Below, one piece after another: positions 22,544 through 37,369 of a stretch of 64,000 nucleotides of DNA. Location of the stretch: the NCBI GenBank assembly GCA_023213395.1, contig CM041465.1:77073741-77137740 (forward strand), in the 5' to 3' direction. Positions within the stretch are counted from its first letter, which is position 1. Every line of letters begins with the position of its first letter. The notes beneath the pieces are model-generated. The model did no database searches. It had not been told where the DNA came from and was given only the letters and a program-made list of their open reading frames with translations. A program made the position numbers and the translations under genes. The DNA comes from Cycas panzhihuaensis. Taxonomy: Eukaryota > Cycadophyta.

Positions 22544-22639
22544 ATATTGAAAAAACAACAACCATAAAAAATACAACAACAAAATGTTAACGATGCGCTT
22601 ATCATTGAAGTACTTACTATTAGAGAGCCTTCCATTTTT

Positions 22640-23700
22640 GAACCAAATAATGATGAAAAGTAAAAAACCACAATGGATAATGAAATCCATTTTATTCAAA
22701 AGAATGAAACATGGAACTTAATTGACTTGCCTTAAGGCAAACAACAATTAGTTACAAGTGGATATATAAAACCAAATTTCGATATGATGGTTCAATTGAG
22801 CAACACAAAGTTCAACTAGTTGCAAATGGATTCAAATGAAAAACATGCATTGGCTATGAAAAACCTTTGCATTGATTGTTAATATAAACACCATTAAAAT
22901 TGTCATGGCCTTAAATACTCAATGCAAATGGCCCACATACCAAATGGATGTCAAAAGCGCCTTCCTAGATAGTGACCTAACTAAGGAGGTATATTTAGAG
23001 CAACCTCCTAGTTATACTGCACATGGCAAAAAACACTCAATTTGTCGTCTCAAAATATGGCCTAAAGCAGACACCACATGCATGGTACTCAAAATCGATG
23101 ATTATTTTTTGAGACAAGATTTTCATCAATCCTCATCAGACCTGAACATGTGCATCAAAGTTCGACACCAACACATAACTCTTGTCGTATTATATGTTAA
23201 TGACTCAATAATCACTAACAATGATATTGAGATGACATAAAACTTTAAGGAGACATAAAAGAAATTTCAAGATGACAAATCATGGACTTCTTCATTATTT
23301 TCTTAACATGGAGATGTGACAATCACTAAGCAACATTTTCATATCCCAAGCCAAATATACTTGAAACATTTTGTAACATTTCAAAATGGAAAATTGTAAA
23401 CTAGTGCCTATCCCAATGGAGACTAGCACAAAATTGTCAAATGATGACGAAGCAGAACTTGTAGATTCCACACTTTTTAAACAACTAATGGATAGTGTAG
23501 TCTATTTGACTAGCAGTAGACCAAATATTTCATATGTTGTTGAAAGCTACTCTAGGTTCATGTCTCAACCGAATCAAAGACATGGAATGTTGCCAAACAA
23601 ATTCTCAGATACTTTTTAGACAACTAGTGGATAGTCTAGCTTATTTGACTAACACTAGACCCAATATTTCATATGTTGTTAGAATCTAATTTGCAAAAAA
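22640..23700 (+). pseudogene. Element K: copia reverse transcriptase relic
   Basis: The pieces are DNEIHFIQKNETWNLIDLP (22675), YKWIYKTKFRYDGSIEQHK, YQMDVKSAFLDSDLTKEVYL with the first catalytic Asp (22938), ICRLK, and LVVLYVNDSIITNND (23181), where YVDD has become YVND. Then follow ENCKLVPIPMETSTKLS and LMDSVVYLTSSRPNISYVV. Several frameshifts and stops occur. A 76-bp part (23472-23547) is repeated at 23611-23686. Confidence 0.75.
23472..23686 (+). repeat. Direct repeat inside element K
   Basis: actttttaaacaactaatgg at 23472 recurs as actttttagacaactagtgg at 23611 (139-bp spacing) and continues for about 76 bp. It duplicates the end of the RT relic. The two copies have since diverged. Confidence 0.75.
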
Positions 23701-23907
23701 ATAACCCTTCCCTTTGTATTAGACCATGGAGACTAAGAAGAGTTTTGAGTTAAGGAGATCTATGCCCATAGTGTTAATGCGTCATAATTTTTTAAATCAT
23801 TCGTCTTGGAGTTTTAAGCATAATTATAAGCAAAATGGTAAGAGCTATGGCCCTTGAGAGTCAAATAATAATAATAATAATAAAGAGTTGTTTAAATTCA
23901 CATTTGG

Positions 23908-24114
23908 CAAGAAAATGTGGCAATAATGCATGCATTGTCCAAACAATCTTGGGCATAACGAAGGCAACGGATCAAGCCACCTTGCAGGCTTCAATAGTTT
24001 GTTCCTTTTTTGACAAGAAAATGTGGCAATAATGCATGCATTGTCCAAACAATCTTGGGCATAACGAAGGCAACGGATCAAGGCACCTTGCAGGCTTCAA
24101 TAGTTTGTTCCTTT
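23908..24114. repeat. Near-identical 106-bp tandem duplication
   Basis: A unit starting caagaaaatgtggcaataat at 23908 is repeated at 24014. Over about 100 bp I count one difference (gcc or ggc at 23977 and 24083). The unit is neither a microsatellite nor a recognised element. An (AAT)n run (23867-23883) lies just before it. Confidence 0.9.
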
Positions 24115-24130
24115 CCCTTCCCAATTTTCT

Positions 24131-24666
24131 CTAATTCTTTTTAATATTAATAGGCTAATGATTCTAACAATAGACTAGTTGCAATAACCTGCTCATACTC
24201 CAACAATTGGGTCCATTTACTCAATTTGGCTGGCCAAATTGCTTAGAGTGCCCTCGGCCTTTTGAATCAAGATTTCACAGTGTGATTTTGCTTTTTCTAA
24301 CTCAATGTTTAGATAAGATATTTTCCATGATATGAGAGTACAACAAACTCTCCCTTAATGAGGAAAATAGGTAAAAGAAGGTAGTAGATGTCCTTTCTGT
24401 GAAGGAGGAAGGGAGTTATGCCGAACAACCACCATAATTTCTAAATGGTTAGACAAAATCCATGTGGGATATGCCAAGGATGAAGGAACAATGGCACTTA
24501 TCAACAAGGTATAGTCAACAAAACAATAGTCAAATAGTCAAAGAATGGAGTGTCTTAGAAGAATGACATTTTATAGTGCAAAGGCTGGCTGGATCCTCCT
24601 AATCCCAAGTTCCAAGTTTTCAAGGGGTATTCATAGAGAAAGGAACACATGCAACTAAGTACTCAC
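24131..24666. other. Sequence downstream of exon 2 (start of a putative long intron)
   Basis: On the minus strand this follows the exon 2 splice donor. No exon 3 of a TauE/SafE gene (expected to begin with a MIMGA-like peptide) was seen here or elsewhere to the left on the minus strand. Confidence 0.5.
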
Positions 24667-25929
24667 ATTTTGAGAGAGCTGCAGCAGACTTTGTGTCGAA
24701 TCCCACAATTAAATTGAGCATGGGAACAAATATCCCACCACCTCCAACACCCCCAACAGTACCACATGCTGCTCCAATGAAACCTATTATGGTAGCAACA
24801 ATAATCCTCCAGCTGAATTTCAATGGCTGCAAGCAGTAACCAATTCAGTAAGTGACTATAAGAAATTGTTTGAAAGGAAAACAATAGAAGCAGATGGATG
24901 CTTTGTTGAAGGCTTGAAAAGCAATTCCTTTCTAATATCATTAAAATTTAACCTATACCAATGTCTACATCAAGGTGATTGACTTCGTTCACAAGACAGT
25001 TACATCCTCGCAGTTGAGGGAGGTAATATTGTGACCGACTATTAAATTTGAGAAGCAGGCATAGCCTCCAATCATACGTACCCATACGGACGCAGTCCAT
25101 CATTTACAAAATGAAAAGCTGATGGGTTAGAACACGCTGGCTTTACACCAAACTGCGAAAAATTAACCTCTGCGTCAATTTGAAGGGTATCTTGTTGCAG
25201 CACTTCATGAGAAGTAAAATGGTTTTCAATGGGCATTGAAATCTTCAAATATAACCTGTATCGGTGCCTCCATGGAAATTCAGCTAGCGAACGCCGGGGC
25301 AAACCTCCAAGAGAACGACTATATCGATATGGCTACCACCATTACCCAGACAACATCATTCTATGATCATCGCAGGTATGGCTTAAATATCTTTAAAAAG
25401 CAAGGGTTGTATAAGACGGACGATTATAACGCAACATGGACAGTGTCTGGAGGTTTTGGACGTGACAGAATAATCTAATGATATATTCAGGCAGAAACAT
25501 GGAAAAAAAGGCAAAAAAAAAAAAAAAGAGTTTCGATAGATTGCATGTTTTTGATTTTTAATATCAACCTACATTTTCCATTTTAAAATTATATAGTGGA
25601 ATTTAAAAATTACTTACAGGCCAAACTCGATCATCCGGCTTCAGTCCTAATACCCTTGAAACATACCCACGGTCGATGAAAGTAGCAAAGTATTCCATCA
25701 TTCTGGAGATTTCCATCCAATATATTGTTGGCTGTGTGTAATTTCCATCCTCGGATTTACATCCTTGTTTTAGGAATACCTCATCGCCAGTGCTCATATT
25801 GTAAATACTCCCAGATATTGATCGAAATCCATCCTGCCGAGTCCTCCTGAGCTCAATAAAAGGTCTTTCAGAATAACCGACCGAAACGATGGATGCGAAA
25901 ACCAGGAAAACAAGTACCCTGCCTTCCAT
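24667..25929 (-). CDS. TauE/SafE family membrane transporter-like gene, exons 1 and 2 (3' part missing)
   Basis: Two exons join in phase. Exon 1, 25929-25618, 104 codons from ATG, starts with a signal-peptide-like [20 protein letters not shown] and ends ...LKPDDRVWP at donor GTAAGT. Exon 2, 24826-24667, follows acceptor ...TTGCAG and reads [53 protein letters not shown] to donor GTGAGT. The VWP-x-KF-W junction and the glycine-rich [12 protein letters not shown] motif in the first membrane segment are hallmarks of plant TauE/SafE (sulfite exporter-like) proteins, usually 450-500 residues with many membrane segments. Exon 2 ends one base into a Cys codon, as in the family (SKCMIMG). No stop or frameshift is present, so the gene may be active, with further exons beyond a very long intron, or be truncated. 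Substrate is unknown. Confidence 0.8.
24827..25617 (-). other. Intron 1 of the TauE/SafE-like gene
   Basis: 791 bp, bounded by GTAAGT (donor) and a TTGCAG acceptor on the minus strand. Its middle (about 25040-25480) is less AT-rich than normal for this window and contains an 80-codon open frame on the plus strand (25236-25478) of unknown meaning. Confidence 0.75.
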
Positions 25930-26009
25930 GCTCGTTCCTGAGAAGTTTGGTTCGTCCTGTAAACAAATTGAAGTGCCGCCTATCTTACGATATACACCAT
26001 TTTTACAAA

Positions 26010-26240
26010 TTTCATATTTATGTAGAGGAGGGGAAGGGATATTAAATAGACGGTAAGCCAGGTCATTAACTAACTGTCGCCGCCGGTGGCGGGAACGCCG
26101 AAAGCTGCCTGTTATGGGAATCGGCCTTAAATGTGGCCATTGTGGATTCGAGGATGACGTGTGCCGGTACTCAGGGTTTTGGGCCTTATGACGGCCACGT
26201 CACCTTCATATGATGGGGTTTAATCAAACACGTGCACCTC
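26010..26240 (-). promoter_or_regulatory. Likely promoter of the TauE/SafE-like gene
   Basis: A TATA-like cataaatatg (minus strand, 26016-26025) lies about 90 bp upstream of the ATG. Further upstream is a local GC-rich island with three ACGT-core sites: tgacgt at 26155, ccacgtca at 26195 and the G-box cacgtg at 26229. ACGT cores are bZIP/bHLH target motifs in plants. Their use here is inference. Confidence 0.45.
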
Positions 26241-26249
26241 TACAAATAA

Positions 26250-28343
26250 CTTTTTATTTGGATGTTCCAAGTGCTGTCGCGTGGGGTTGTGTGTTAGATG
26301 CTCGCATTGCATGGGAAGCATTTCTCATGGTGGGGTCGCATGTGCCTTTGCTTCATTTTTTTATTACACGAGGGTGAGGAGATGAGTAGGGGTTGATGGC
26401 CAACTTTATACTGTGTTTGAATTATAATGATTGAAATTGACCGTTGCCCTCTAAGAAGTTTGGGAATGTAAACAAGTACTAATTGATCATTACAAAGCGT
26501 ATAGTAGAGCTAAGAATATGCAATAAAGGCCTATGAGATGGTCAAAAGGGGGTTTTGACAAGTGATTATCTTAGTGGTTTTTTAGTTATTTTTGTCATTT
26601 TGTAGTAGTCTTTGTCTTATAATGTTTTGATCTATCTCCATAAAATCACTCTAGCACTATAGTAGAAGAGGGTGTAACCTTAATGCCTTGTTCTAAATAA
26701 TGATCTAGTTTGAATTAGGCATTGTTGAGATGGTTTGTAAACATCTGGCTCTTTTTAATCACATTCCATGTGGAATCATAAAAGGGTAAGCAATATGTAA
26801 GCTCTTAATACCCAAGTGCATGGAATCAAGGACTTAATTAGTTAGGAAGGTCAATAAGTTGTAATTGTGCCATTTTTGTCATTCTTTCACATTCTAAGAT
26901 CAATTTTACCATTTTTAAAGATGTATGCAAGTTTGATGGGTATGCTTATGCAAGAATATTTGTCATAAGGCCATCTATTCTCTGATGATTTGTAAACTAT
27001 TAAGAATATATTATACATACTTTTATTTGGCAATGCTTTCATTTTCTAACTCTTTTCAAGCATGCAAGCAAATTGCTTTCATATTGACTAATACATCAAT
27101 ATTTAAATTACTTTGTTAAAAACTACAAGAAATGTTTGGGTTTCCTTTTAGGAAGCTTTTGATATTGAACATCTTCTAGCTATAATAGGAGAAAGGAAGA
27201 TGGGCATTTATCATGTTTGCCATATAATACAAATGATAAACAAATTTATAAAGCAAAAAAGGCTCTTGTCTCCTTAAGATAGGTCTGATGATATTGCAAA
27301 ATATATCAATAAATCTAAATTTGAAGAACCAAGATTACTAAATTAGGGGATTCTCCAACTCATTATTGAGCCTAGATAGCCCTTAGTTGATTTCCCTATG
27401 TATTCAATGGCAATTACAATTATAAGAGTATGTTAGCATTTACAAAAATAAAGAAAATGTGAACAATTGATGCTAAGCTACAAATGATACTTCAAAGTTT
27501 GATTAATATACATACACTTTCTAACAAATATGCATACCCATAAATAATGCATTAATTATAATAACATCATATAAGAATATAGCATAATATCTAACTAAGT
27601 GAATAGATAAACATTCATAAGCAGATTACACTAATATTCACTACCAACATCTCTTTTATTTATCCATATAATGTGGCTACAATAATAATCATCTAACCCT
27701 TAAATTTCTAACTAACTCATATTATTGGCAAGAATAAAATTCATTATTCTAGTTAAGAATTATTTTGAAGCTTCTTATCCTTTCTTCATTTCCTAACATT
27801 ATGAACTCCTCCTCTCTCTCATCATCTTACATGTATTTATATATGAATTCATATTACAATTCTAACTTCCAACTCATTTCTTCATATACCTCTAATTCTT
27901 CCTTTAGTACTTTCCCATCTGTAAAATCCTCTAATTCTTATATCCTTTAATGTGATGTATATCAACTACATTCTAGTGGTAATGCCCTACATCATCTTTT
28001 CCTTATTGGCACATCCATGATCATGTTCTTTGGTTAGTATGCTTTAGAGAGAGTTTGCTTATCAATTATGGAGTAGGTCACATTTATATATTCCACATAA
28101 TTGATAACCATCCACTATTACTCAAATCTTAAATTATATTCTTCATCCTAAAGTATGCTAAAGATTACTATGAAGGTGAAGGAGTTACATTCTTATGCAG
28201 GGATATGTTAAACTTATAACAAGACTAATTAAAAAGGTTAATGACTTAGGCTTTATTTTTTTGTAAAGGCATATCTCTTAAGTTGAAAGTGTATTAATTA
28301 TTAATCCTAAACCAAAGAATGAGGCATCATGCAATGAATTAAG
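26250..28343. other. AT-rich spacer, no gene seen
   Basis: Neither strand gives a recognisable protein, LTR pair or primer site. Composition drifts from the promoter's higher GC back to the AT-rich background. Confidence 0.55.
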
Positions 28344-28742
28344 TGTTAAAAATATGAAGATGCAATAATATAAATTCATGAATATAAAACATTAAACATG
28401 TAAAGTAAACATCATCAAACATAATCATCACCATAAGACACCAAGATTTATATGTAGAAAATCCAATGCAGGGAAAACCATAAGAGAGGGTGGAATTAGG
28501 ACTCCACTTATGATCATAAGGATTACATCTTTATCCTCTCTCCTTTCTCTAGTTTTCAAGTGGTGAGAGTACAAATATATAGTAATAATCACTTCAAGAG
28601 TAGCCTATCACATACAATGAGTCATTACATCATCCAATGGTGGGATAACATGGATATGTGTGCATCTCACATATCCCAAAGTAGGCGAATAGTGGGAAGT
28701 GCATGTATACAATGGACCCACATTGAACATTGTGTTTTAACA
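28344..28742 (-). repeat. 3' LTR of element C
   Basis: 399 bp. The minus strand starts TGTTAAAACACAATG and ends TTTTTAACA. It follows a purine tract, minus-strand cattatgggggga (28743-28754). Confidence 0.92.
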
Positions 28743-28866
28743 TCCCCCCATAATGTTTAATGTCCTTGAATCTTGATCTTGGGTCTTCATGTCTTCATCT
28801 TATATATTGGCACACGTAATCTATAACTGTCACACGTATCCTATATGCAGTATCACTTGTAACTTA

Positions 28867-28978
28867 TATCCTGTAACATGTTTCCTATATTCTGTATCCT
28901 CTGACCTGTTTCCTATATTTTGTATCCTGTAACCTATTTCCTGTATCTTGTATCTTATAACTTATTTCCTGTATATTA
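28867..28978. repeat. 28-bp tandem repeat, four units, inside element C
   Basis: Units start at 28867, 28895, 28923 and 28951, each with the pattern tatcctgtaacctgtttcct followed by rtatyttg-like sequence. The 28-bp spacing is exact and the units have diverged. Two looser related motifs lie just before (28830-28866). Confidence 0.85.
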
Positions 28979-29532
28979 AGGGTGAATTCGTCACACCGTA
29001 TAGCTCAAGAAGAGCTTCTATATTAATCACCAAAATCATTTGTAACCTGTAAAAGACCTGTAACTATATGCTATCTCTATAAACATATATATAAAGTGTT
29101 TTGTGCACATCTTCATATCTTCACCTGTGTGGTGGCTATTTTTAATCTACATTAAGTTGTCCATAAAATCAAGCAAAGTGATATCTGAGTATCGAAATAC
29201 ATGGATGACCAACTATTGTAATCGCTAGTTTACTAGGAAATTGCTTCAAATACATGGTTCATCTTCTTTCTAAATTGTTTGTAGGACTTTCATATTGTCA
29301 ACAAGGTGTTATACATGCTTACTTCCTGCTATTAAAAGGTTATCTTCATATAGACTAATTTGAGTACCTGCATGCTTCGAATATAGACACCAACATATAT
29401 GAATGAAATATCCACATAAAATCATATATAAACATACCATTAGTATCGACTGTGTCTCCTGTATACGGCTTAATAAGCTTGAAGTAGATAAGCAGGATCT
29501 TCACCTCACCGTAGCGACTTAGATGTAACATT

Positions 29533-29544
29533 GCTCTAATACCA
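29533..29544 (-). promoter_or_regulatory. Primer binding site of element C (tRNA-iMet)
   Basis: The minus strand reads TGGTATTAGAGC, one transition from the iMet consensus, and abuts the LTR. Confidence 0.9.
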
Positions 29545-29941
29545 TGTTAGAAATAGAGATGCAATAATATAAATTCATGAATATAAAACATTAAACATGT
29601 AAAGTAAACATCATTAAATATAATCATCACCACAAGACACTAAGATTTATATGTAGAAAATCCAATGTGGGAAAAACTATGGGAGAAGGTGGAGTTAGGA
29701 CTCTGCTTATGATCATAAGGATTACATGTTTCTCCTCTCTTATTTCTCTAGTTCTCAAGTGGTGAGAGCACAAATATATGGTAATAATCACTTCATGAGT
29801 AGTCTATCATATATAATGAGCCATTACATCATCCAATGGTGGGATAGCATGGATATGTGTGCATCTCACGTATTTTGAAGTAGGTAAATGGTGGGAAGTG
29901 CATGTGTACAATGGACCCACATTGAACATTATGTTTTAACA
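29545..29941 (-). repeat. 5' LTR of element C
   Basis: 397 bp, aligned with 28344-28742. On the minus strand it ends CTATTTCTAACA and is followed directly by the primer site. Confidence 0.92.
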
Positions 29942-29946
29942 TTAAG

Positions 29947-31080
29947 TAGGGGTTGGTTACATGCATGATATATTTAAGAATGCTACTATTCTGAAGATAA
30001 AATGTATGCTTAGAGGTAATAAATCAATACATTCAATAGTGTTTAATATAGATGTGGTTCTTTAGCATACATACTACCCTTTATGTATCATTACATCCTT
30101 TAAGGTACCCTTTGATATCTTAGTTTAGACATGTTCTCTCATAGTCTAATGAGATATGAGATGAATATTAGCCTAAAGCTGACCCACTATAATAATTATA
30201 TGAACTGATTTCCTAATTTTGGTAAAATTGCCCTACTTACGGTTTGAACTTTTGGAGTGATTTTTAAATGATTTATAATATAAAATATATTAATATTTTT
30301 ATAAAATTTAGTATATAAGCTATATTAAATAAACTAATCCTATTTAATCTTTTTTACTAAAAAAAATGATAAAAATGCTAAAATAACTACACTTTTGGGG
30401 TTTCTTTATATATAGTAATAAATACTTGAAAATAATGATCAAATGAAGATATATTGGCCATAAAAAATGTCTATAACTTGAGGAAGAGCTCCACATCTCT
30501 TTTATCATCTATATATATGATTCCTACTATGGAAAATCTATTAAATAACTCTTAAATTGCTCTCACTATTTGGATATGATGGCATAACTACAATATGCAA
30601 CAACCAAGGTAGAAACTAATAAAAAATCATTGAAATATGCCTGAAGTTCTATAAACCCTTACCCTTCACATGTTCTTAGTGTGTTCTCATGTGAAATGGA
30701 TAAGAATATACTAATAAGACACTAATTCGGTATTTCATATTCTTGCTTTTAAACCTTAGTTAAATCATTATCTTTTTATTAAAACTACTACCCCTTTGTC
30801 CTAATCAATAAATTTTAAATTTTTATGAATATAAATCTAAAATACATTTATGTGATATAGTGAAAGACATGTCAAGTGACATTACCATAGTGAAAGGTTT
30901 CTCTAAGTAATTACTAGTGGAAACTAAATCCCCCAAATTCTTGAAAATGGCCTATGGGAGTTATTAAAAAAAATCAAATTCTTAAAACTAAAACACTAAA
31001 CCTAAAATATTCCTTCTCAAATCTTTAATAGACATGTATGTGAATATTATATTTGATTTTCATGAGATGTTAAATATATT
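29947..31080. other. AT-rich spacer, no gene seen
   Basis: Nothing recognisable on either strand. It ends in the first microsatellite tract. Confidence 0.55.
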
Positions 31081-34996
<3,916 letters not shown>

Positions 34997-35000
34997 ATAT

Positions 35001-35589
35001 AATCTTATGGAAGCAGAAGTTTAGGGCCTTTTGGCTCGTTGATGGGGACAAAAACACAAATTTTTTCATATGATAATGATAAAACATAGAGCCTGTAATC
35101 ACATAAAATCCTTGATAAACAATTAGGGGGAGGAAATTCTAGACCAAGAGAGCATTAAAGATGCTACAGTGGAATATTTCCTGGAGTTATATAAGGAGCC
35201 AGGCTGTACAGATGAGGTAATTAGAAGGGAGGTTCTTTAGGTTATTCCAGACAAGGTAAATGAAGTAATGAATAGAGTTCTAGAGGCCTCCTTCTCACAA
35301 GAGGAGATAAGGAAAGTTATCTTTGGGATGAAGAGGGACAAATCTCCCAGACTCGATGGCTTTCCTATAGGTCTTTATCAGGAATACTGGGAGATTGTAA
35401 AGGATGATCTTTTAGAAGCTGTAAAGGAATTCTATGTGAATGGTAAAATCTATGGTGAATGGTAATCAATGTTCCCAGTCTTAATTCCGAAGAAAGGTGA
35501 TGCTAAGAGGATGGAAGACTTCAGACCCATCAGCTTTTATAATGTAAAATACAAAATCTTAGCCAATGTCATAGTAAACAGTCTGAAAG
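35001..35589 (+). pseudogene. LINE (non-LTR retrotransposon) ORF2 relic, upstream part
   Basis: Starting right at the microsatellite edge it reads [21 protein letters not shown], then IKDATVEYFLELYKEPG, LEASFSQEEIRKVIFGMKRD, KSPRLDGFPIGLYQEYWEIV, VLIPKKGDAKRMEDFRPISF and YKILANVIVNSLK. These are the N-terminal RT blocks of plant L1-type LINE ORF2 (AFWLADGDKNTKFFH, K-SPGPDGF, FRPISL). Endonuclease and ORF1 are absent. Stops and frame changes are present. The frame is cut inside SLK/EYLPS by element G and resumes exactly at 39243. Confidence 0.85.
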
Positions 35590-35869
35590 TGTTGGGTGTA
35601 ATACTCAATTCCATTAGCCCTATTTAAACTCTCTCTATACTTTGTATTTTATATTAGAGTTGTGGGCCACCTTGATATGTGTACCACCTCTAAGTAGTCC
35701 AATGGGGTTCTTTCTCTAGTGGTGAGGTTGTACTATAAGTATGTACTCCTATTTGTTCATAATTGAGTTTTTGCCAATTCTCCAACATGGTGTCTATTCT
35801 ATGCATACTTCATCATTTTGTTGCTCACCATTAGGGTTTAATATGCTTGTTACATTACTAATCCTAACA
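35590..35869 (+). repeat. 5' LTR of element G
   Basis: Limits are TGTTGGGTGTAATAC and ACTAATCCTAACA. The primer site follows at once. TATA-like ctataagtatg occurs near 35732. Confidence 0.95.
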
Positions 35870-35881
35870 TGGTATCAGAGC
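35870..35881 (+). promoter_or_regulatory. Primer binding site of element G (tRNA-iMet)
   Basis: TGGTATCAGAGC, a perfect match, directly after the LTR. Confidence 0.95.
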
Positions 35882-36465
35882 CCAAGGTTCAACCCTTGGA
35901 GGCCTTTCTTGAAAATCTTAGTACATGTCATTCATGCCTTTTGAGCTTTCAAGCCTTGTAAATTTTTTGATGTGCCTATTTCATGACTTTGTCAAGTTGA
36001 AGATCATTTCAAGTTATATCTTATGCATATTTTGTTATGGGACTGTTATCAAGTTTTGAAGGGCTGTTTTGATGATTATGAGAGGCTATTTTCAAGCCTA
36101 TTTTGAAGTTTCGTAGCTATTTGAAGCCTGTTTATGCTGCTCAAACATTTTCTCTACATGTGGTACCACAATAAATTTGCATGCAGGTGAAAGTCCACGA
36201 AAGCTTATGTTCAGATTCCAATTACCGGAAGACCATCTCCGTTGCATGTCAGTGGACAATAATGCAACCCAGATCGTTGACCGCAGTTGAGAGAGTCCTT
36301 CTTGGCCAGGAGTGACTCTATTTCAAGTTTTTTTTACAGATCTACAAGTGGATAAAGGTCATTTTTTTCTATTGATATGTACTCATCTTATGTGAAAAAT
36401 ATTCAGAATTTTTTTTTTTGTATCTAAGGCCTTCAAAATTTGGCCTGTTCTCATGTATTTTTTCA

Positions 36466-36468
36466 CAA

Positions 36469-36499
<31 letters not shown>

Positions 36500-36503
36500 A
36501 AAG
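36466..36503. repeat. A-rich tract in element G
   Basis: Runs of A broken by single G bases, ending in ggg. It precedes the captured gene block and might be a leftover poly(A)-like junction or simple slippage. Confidence 0.6.
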
Positions 36504-36619
36504 GGTCTCTGCCAAATTAGCTTATTAGTAAGCAGCCAGAGAAAGACTATAGATAAATATCTTTTAGGCTTCTCCCTTTAAGTGTTCTACATTAGTTGTA
36601 GATCTTAATCTACAATAGA

Positions 36620-36907
36620 AATCTGCACTTCAGAACCCTCGGACCTCTTGTTCTGCTCATCAGTGAGCAATTACTCTTCTTTGCCACCCTTGTTACCAGA
36701 AAGCTTTTCAACAGGAAGATCAAGCCATACATTCCAGATTTCAAGCTTACATTTGAGCATTTCTGTATTCATGTTGGAGGAAGAGCTGTAATTGATGAGC
36801 TTGAGAAGAATTTGCAGCTCCTACCAATTCATGTCGAAGCCTCTAGGATGGCATCTTCTCATGGCTCTTCCTCTCTATTTTCTGCTGTATTGTCGTTTAA
36901 TTCGTAA
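36620..36907 (+). pseudogene. 3-ketoacyl-CoA synthase C-terminal fragment captured in element G
   Basis: The open frame reads [74 protein letters not shown]. This is the conserved C-terminal region of plant 3-ketoacyl-CoA synthases (KCS/FAE1-type), enzymes that condense malonyl-CoA with acyl-CoA in very-long-chain fatty acid elongation. The His of CIHVGG corresponds to the catalytic His. The following block with the catalytic Asn (RFGNTSSSS in the family) is missing, replaced by [17 protein letters not shown] and TAA at 36905. The N-terminal three quarters, including the active-site Cys, are absent. It is in the sense direction of the element and intact over about 75 codons. A functional enzyme is excluded. 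Confidence 0.85.
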
Positions 36908-36995
36908 GATAAAGAAACTCTTCAGAGGTCAATGACAACGATTCCCTTGGCTGCATAAGCAGAGGTCCAAAACACAACTAATTACTTCATAATTT

Positions 36996-37196
36996 ATGGC
37001 AGAGTTCCCTATTTCTGAATCATCATCCTTAGGGTTTGCCCGTGGAATATGCAGGCAAAAGAAATTTACATGCCGTGCATATGTGGAGTCTGAATTAGAG
37101 TGTGCGAGTATTGAAGAAACAATGGTTAGCATTGAGCGGCATGGTGCTGGCATACCCATTGATCTTTCCCAACTAGATGGACCATTTGGGAGCTGA
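36996..37196 (+). pseudogene. Probable plastid-lipid-associated (fibrillin/PAP) gene fragment in element G
   Basis: The 66-codon open frame ends SIEETMVSIERHGAGIPI then DLSQLDGPFGS and TGA. This resembles the start of PAP/fibrillin domains, where a similar IEE-MV-LE---AG-PIDLS-LDGTW is followed by RLQYTSA, here lost. The preceding residues (GFARGICRQKKFTCRAYVES) are basic and Ser-rich and could be part of a plastid transit region. Recognition rests on one block, so confidence is moderate. Confidence 0.45.
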
Positions 37197-37369
37197 TAAT
37201 GGGTCCGACGGGATCGAACGTGAGATGAGCATGAAATCTCCTGCTATGAACTCTCCGGCGGAGATAAAGCCACAGAAGAATGTGCAAGTGATTTCATTTC
37301 AAGCTTTCCACAAATTGATTCGTGCAAACTGCCACGCGGAGACATATGGAGGTTCCTAGGTTCCAAGCG

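Larger units (their letters stand above)
28344..29941 (-). mobile_element. Element C: complete 1.6-kb non-autonomous LTR element with target-site duplication
   Basis: LTRs 28344-28742 and 29545-29941 flank an 802-bp interior that has a primer site and polypurine tract but no coding sequence. An exact 5-bp duplication ttaag (28339-28343 and 29942-29946) proves the limits. With so small an interior it resembles TRIM-type elements, though its LTRs of about 400 bp are longer than typical for that class. By hand the LTRs differ at about 38 of 397 positions plus a 2-bp indel, mostly transitions. Mobilisation must have depended on another element's proteins. Confidence 0.93.

Noticed and set aside
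24620-24660. Reading exon 2 of the TauE/SafE-like gene through the donor (residues [10 protein letters not shown])
   Set aside because: A strong GTGAGT donor lies at 24666, and family similarity stops exactly there, so the extra residues are intronic.
28867-28978. CRISPR-like array
   Set aside because: The 28-bp units are directly adjacent with no unique spacers and lie inside a plant LTR element, so this is an ordinary tandem repeat.
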